Below are positions 61,600-64,000 of a stretch of DNA of 64,000 nt, piece after piece. Both the position numbers and the translations under genes were made by a program. The first letter of the stretch is position 1. Every line of letters starts with the position of its first letter. The notes below the pieces were generated by a model. The model was not told where the DNA came from, did no database searches, and was given only the letters and a program-made list of their open reading frames with translations. The stretch covers positions 3,215,389 to 3,279,388 of the forward strand of contig NC_015577.1 in NCBI RefSeq assembly GCF_000214355.1. Reading direction: 5' to 3'. The DNA is from Leadbettera azotonutricia ZAS-9 (GTDB lineage: Bacteria > Spirochaetota > Spirochaetia > Treponematales > Breznakiellaceae).

Positions 61600-62164
61600 C
61601 AGGATTCCCCCGGCGGGGGCCATAGGGAACCTCACGACCCGGAAAACCCTGGCCCTCTTGGGGGCCTTTTGCCTTTTTCTTTCTACAATAGAGTATATGA
61701 TCCCCAAGCCGCTGCCCTTTATGCGCGTCGGCATCGCCAACCTGCCCCTCATGCTGGCCCTGGACATTTTCCCCTTCCCCGCATTTTTGGTCCTTGTGGG
61801 CATTAAGGTACTGGGGCAGGCATTGATTACCGGGACCCTCTTTTCGTATATCTTTCTTTTTTCCCTGGCAGGGACTGCCCTGTCTGCGGTGTCCATGTAC
61901 CTGCTCCGCCGGGTTTTGGGGCAGAGCCGGATCAGCTTTATCGGGGTGGGGACTGCGGGGGCCATGATGTCCAACATAAGCCAGCTGGTTTTGGCATGGG
62001 TCTTCATTTTCCGGGACAGCGTGCTCTATATTGCGCCGCCCTTTTTGGCGGCTGGGGTAATCACGGGAATTGTCCTGGGGTTGTTCTGTGAATATTTTAC
62101 CCGCAGCTCCCAATGGTACGCCCAGCGCAGGCGCCCTTTGCATAAGCCCGAGGGGGCGTTATGA
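61562..62164 (+). CDS. Gx-transporter-like membrane protein (heptaprenyl-PP synthase component I-like)
   Basis: This 200-residue protein has about five to six helices, with the conserved segment KPLPFMRVGIANLPLMLALDIFPFPAFLVLVGIKVLGQALITGTLFS (about 49-95). These proteins are annotated as Gx transporters or component I of heptaprenyl diphosphate synthase and resemble ECF-type S components. The start at 61562 overlaps the NusG_II gene and has GAAGGT upstream. Its TGA overlaps the next ATG. In related loci the NusG_II-Gx pair is thought to pass electrons from the quinone pool to surface flavoproteins. Confidence 0.85.
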   Translation: MTDQTPLTEQPGSRIPPAGAIGNLTTRKTLALLGAFCLFLSTIEYMIPKPLPFMRVGIANLPLMLALDIFPFPAFLVLVGIKVLGQALITGTLFSYIFLFSLAGTALSAVSMYLLRRVLGQSRISFIGVGTAGAMMSNISQLVLAWVFIFRDSVLYIAPPFLAAGVITGIVLGLFCEYFTRSSQWYAQRRRPLHKPEGAL

Positions 62165-62805
62165 AGGCCCTGGAAAAGTTCCGCGCCCGCCGCCGGGAAG
62201 TCTACGAAGGGTTGTTCAGCCCCCGATCCCTATGCATTGCCGGGCTCATTATCATGCCCGCGTTGCTCTTTAACCCATATCCCCTGTTCAGGATACTTCA
62301 ATTTTTGTTTTTTTGGTTCCTGGCCTGGCTTTCGGGGAAAAAAAACAACCCTCTCATAACCTTCCTGGTAATGCTGTTCATTGTGGCCTTCAACCTTATT
62401 GTCCCATACGGGCGGGTTCTGGCGGCTATCGGCCCCTTCAAAATTACCACTGGGGCCCTTATGGCGGGTATTCAAAGGGCCGTAACCCTGGAAGGGCTGA
62501 TCATGCTTTCCCGGTTTTCCATCAGGCGGGATCTCCGGATCCCCGGCAAATTCGGGGAGCTTATCGGCGAATCCTTCCGCATTTTCGCAATCATCATGGA
62601 CCGGAAAAAGGCGATTACTCGCAAAAACCTTATGGGCGATATTGACAAGCTTTTGATAGAACTAAGCGACGATGTGTCGGAGGATGTTTCCTCCACGGGA
62701 ACGGCTTCCCGCAAGCGCACCGGCGTTCCGGGCTTTATTGTCCTCGCGGCGGTGGTGATTCTGTCGTGGTTTCCCTGGGCTTTTATGCTTCTGGCGCGGA
62801 GGTAG
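62161..62805 (+). CDS. Membrane protein resembling ECF/CbiQ transmembrane components
   Basis: This 214-residue protein has about five hydrophobic segments. A central cytoplasmic part reads ITTGALMAGIQRAVTLEGLIMLSRFSIRRDLRIPGKFGELIGESFRIFAIIMDRKK (about 92-147). The layout recalls the T components of ECF importers, which have an Ala-Arg-Gly coupling helix, but the match is weak. It is coupled to the Gx gene by ATGA. A decayed second copy lies at 55168-55370, so the unit has been duplicated once. Its role in the flavin/quinone cluster is unknown. Confidence 0.7.
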   Translation: MKALEKFRARRREVYEGLFSPRSLCIAGLIIMPALLFNPYPLFRILQFLFFWFLAWLSGKKNNPLITFLVMLFIVAFNLIVPYGRVLAAIGPFKITTGALMAGIQRAVTLEGLIMLSRFSIRRDLRIPGKFGELIGESFRIFAIIMDRKKAITRKNLMGDIDKLLIELSDDVSEDVSSTGTASRKRTGVPGFIVLAAVVILSWFPWAFMLLARR

Positions 62806-63265
62806 CCGAGAGATCCTTGAACAGCCCCGCATCCTTGAGCATCTGTCTCATTTCCTGTATCTGCTGATCCAGCTCTTTAATTTGCCGAGCATGGCTCTTA
62901 ATCTGCTGGTCATGATTCTTAAGCTGTTGGTCTTGGCTCTTAAGCTGCTGCTTTTGCTTTTCGATTGCTTCTTCCCATTCCTTCGCCTCTTCTATCGCGG
63001 ACCAATAGCTCATCATGTCGGCGTTTGCCTGGGTTTCACGAAGATATGCCAGCTGCGCTTCGTCCATTAGTTCTACCACCTGTTCTGCCATGGCTATGTC
63101 CTCCTCTTGCCGGATTATTGCTTCCAGCAGCTCTTTCCTGGTTATGGTAGCCGCTGATTTGCCTGCTATCCTCTCTATCTTTTTCAATTCTACCGTAATT
63201 ATTTGTGTCCGTCTAAGGGGGCTATGGCACTGCGACCCAAGGTTGGCGATTTCTTCCAGCCGCAA
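62783..63265 (-). pseudogene. C-terminal fragment of an Rpn/PD-(D/E)XK nuclease-type protein
   Basis: This 160-residue frame starts at a TTG and lacks a nuclease domain. Its first part (TITRKELLEAIIRQEEDIAMAEQVVELMDEAQLAYLRETQANADMMSY) is like the C-terminal region of the Rpn/PDDEXK-type putative transposases. The rest is a coiled coil with heptad repeats of the type QQLKSQDQQLKNHDQQI (about 103-150). The N-terminal catalytic part is missing, which suggests truncation. The 3' end overlaps the convergent membrane gene by 23 bp. Translation of the fragment is uncertain. Confidence 0.55.
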
Positions 63266-63315
63266 TCCCTTGAAAATTCAGCAAAAATATGCTAATTTTA
63301 GAATGAGGTATTTTG

Positions 63316-64000
63316 GTGTCGGCAAACCGTGAGTATAAAGACAGTGTGTTTTCCCTGCTTTTTGGGAATCCCGAAACATTGCGGGAGGTCTACGGCGCCC
63401 TGGAAGGGGTGACCATTGACCCCGAAGAACCCATCACCATCAATACCCTCGAAAATGCCCTTTATATGAAACGGATCAACGATCTCTCGTTTACCATCGG
63501 CGAAAAGCTGGTCGTTTTAATTGAGCACCAGAGCACACTCAACAAAAACATGCCCCTCAGGATATTGATGTACATTGCCCGGATATACGAAAAAATCGTG
63601 GAGAATAAGGACATTTACGCCAAAGGGCTTATCAAAATCCCCCGGCCTGAATTCTTCATCATCTACAATGGGCCGGATACCGATTGGGACACCCGGCAAT
63701 TGAAGCTGTCCGATGCCTTTGAGGATGCTTCCGCCCTGGGGACGGGTTCTTCGATATCGCTTGAACTTTCCGCGACTGCGTACAATATTAATCAGGGTCA
63801 CAACAAGGATATAGTCCGCAAGAGCAAGAAACTTTCCGGATACAGCGTTTTTATTGACAAGGTCCGGGAATACGAAAAGGAATTAGGCAATTTGGAAGAG
63901 GCCATTAAAAAGGCCGTGGAATATTGTGTGGAAAGCGACATCCTTAAAGACTTTTTGGAAGCCCACAGCAAGGAGGTTTTGAACATGCTATTCACTGAAT
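63316..64000 (+). CDS. Rpn-like PD-(D/E)XK nuclease family protein (3' end outside window)
   Basis: The visible 228 codons start at a GTG (SANREYKDSVFSLLFGNPETLREVYGAL) with GAGG upstream. They continue with NDLSFTIGEKLVVLIEHQSTLNKNMPLRILMYIARIYEKIV (about 56-96), with the D...EHQS core of Rpn-type PD-(D/E)XK nucleases. A tail follows: IDKVREYEKELGNLEEAIKKAVEYCVESDILKDFLEAHSKEVLNML. Rpn proteins are recombination-promoting nucleases with mobile-element-like spread. The gene is divergent from the truncated relative at 62783. Confidence 0.82.
   Translation, partial: MSANREYKDSVFSLLFGNPETLREVYGALEGVTIDPEEPITINTLENALYMKRINDLSFTIGEKLVVLIEHQSTLNKNMPLRILMYIARIYEKIVENKDIYAKGLIKIPRPEFFIIYNGPDTDWDTRQLKLSDAFEDASALGTGSSISLELSATAYNINQGHNKDIVRKSKKLSGYSVFIDKVREYEKELGNLEEAIKKAVEYCVESDILKDFLEAHSKEVLNMLFTE

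Noticed and set aside
1-64000. CRISPR array
   Set aside because: No regularly spaced repeats were seen, and no cas genes are present.

Overview
The window looks like a chromosomal segment of a spirochaete of the termite-gut Treponema type (T. azotonutricium / T. primitia-like). The pointers are the [FeFe]-hydrogenase maturase HydF, type III glutamine synthetase, sugar-binding proteins that start with a G/Q-rich stretch after the signal peptide, and many spirochaete-style lipoproteins. This assignment is inferred from gene content, not from a database match.

Layout. 1-3.5 kb: flavodoxin and hydF, then a divergent ABC exporter. 3.4-11.7 kb: a sugar-utilisation locus (secreted glutaminase-A-like lipoprotein, two sugar permeases, binding protein, divergent GH2 glycosidase and an ArsR-type regulator). 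The divergent promoters there each carry a TTACA-N7-TGTAA dyad just after the likely start site. 11.7-14.5 kb: a TrpXYZ-like ABC importer, then tRNA-Leu(UAA). 14.7-22.7 kb: a nitrogen-assimilation block (glnN, PII, amt and a NifA-like sigma-54 activator). glnN and amt each have a near-perfect sigma-54 promoter and an upstream pair of CTACA-N4-TGTAG dyads spaced 29-30 bp; one more copy precedes the activator gene. A decayed AAA ATPase gene and an IS21 relic sit between glnN and the PII gene. 22.8-35.2 kb: housekeeping genes (tRNA-Arg, M48 protease, TSCPD protein, a tandem glycine riboswitch driving gcvT-H-PA-PB, tcdA, a TtcA-like protein, tatD, a FemAB-like protein, hyuA, deoD, tRNA-Leu(CAG)).

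35.2-44.6 kb: an AT-richer island directly downstream of tRNA-Leu(CAG). It holds six tightly coupled genes: NurA-like nuclease, HerA-like ATPase, a membrane protein split by a T10 tract, a DndB-like DGQHR protein, an HSP90-type ATPase and a radical SAM protein. I do not recognise this combination as a named system; it is the best candidate for an undescribed defence or DNA-modification system. Its right edge carries a decayed PIN toxin and an AAA/PD-(D/E)XK gene split by an in-frame TAA.

46.2-62.8 kb: a second notable cluster, apparently for extracytoplasmic flavin-based electron transfer. It contains apbE (flavinyl transferase), ubiD-ubiA-ubiX (quinone-type prenylation and decarboxylation), an NMT1-type ABC importer, an outer-membrane protein, two FMN-binding lipoproteins, an FMN_bind/FAD reductase lipoprotein, a DUF362 lipoprotein, an ArsP-like permease and a NusG_II-Gx-membrane protein triad. 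It is interrupted by one IS element with tandem terminal repeats and contains a decayed second copy of the last triad gene. 62.8-64 kb: two Rpn/PD-(D/E)XK-type genes, one truncated and one running off the window.
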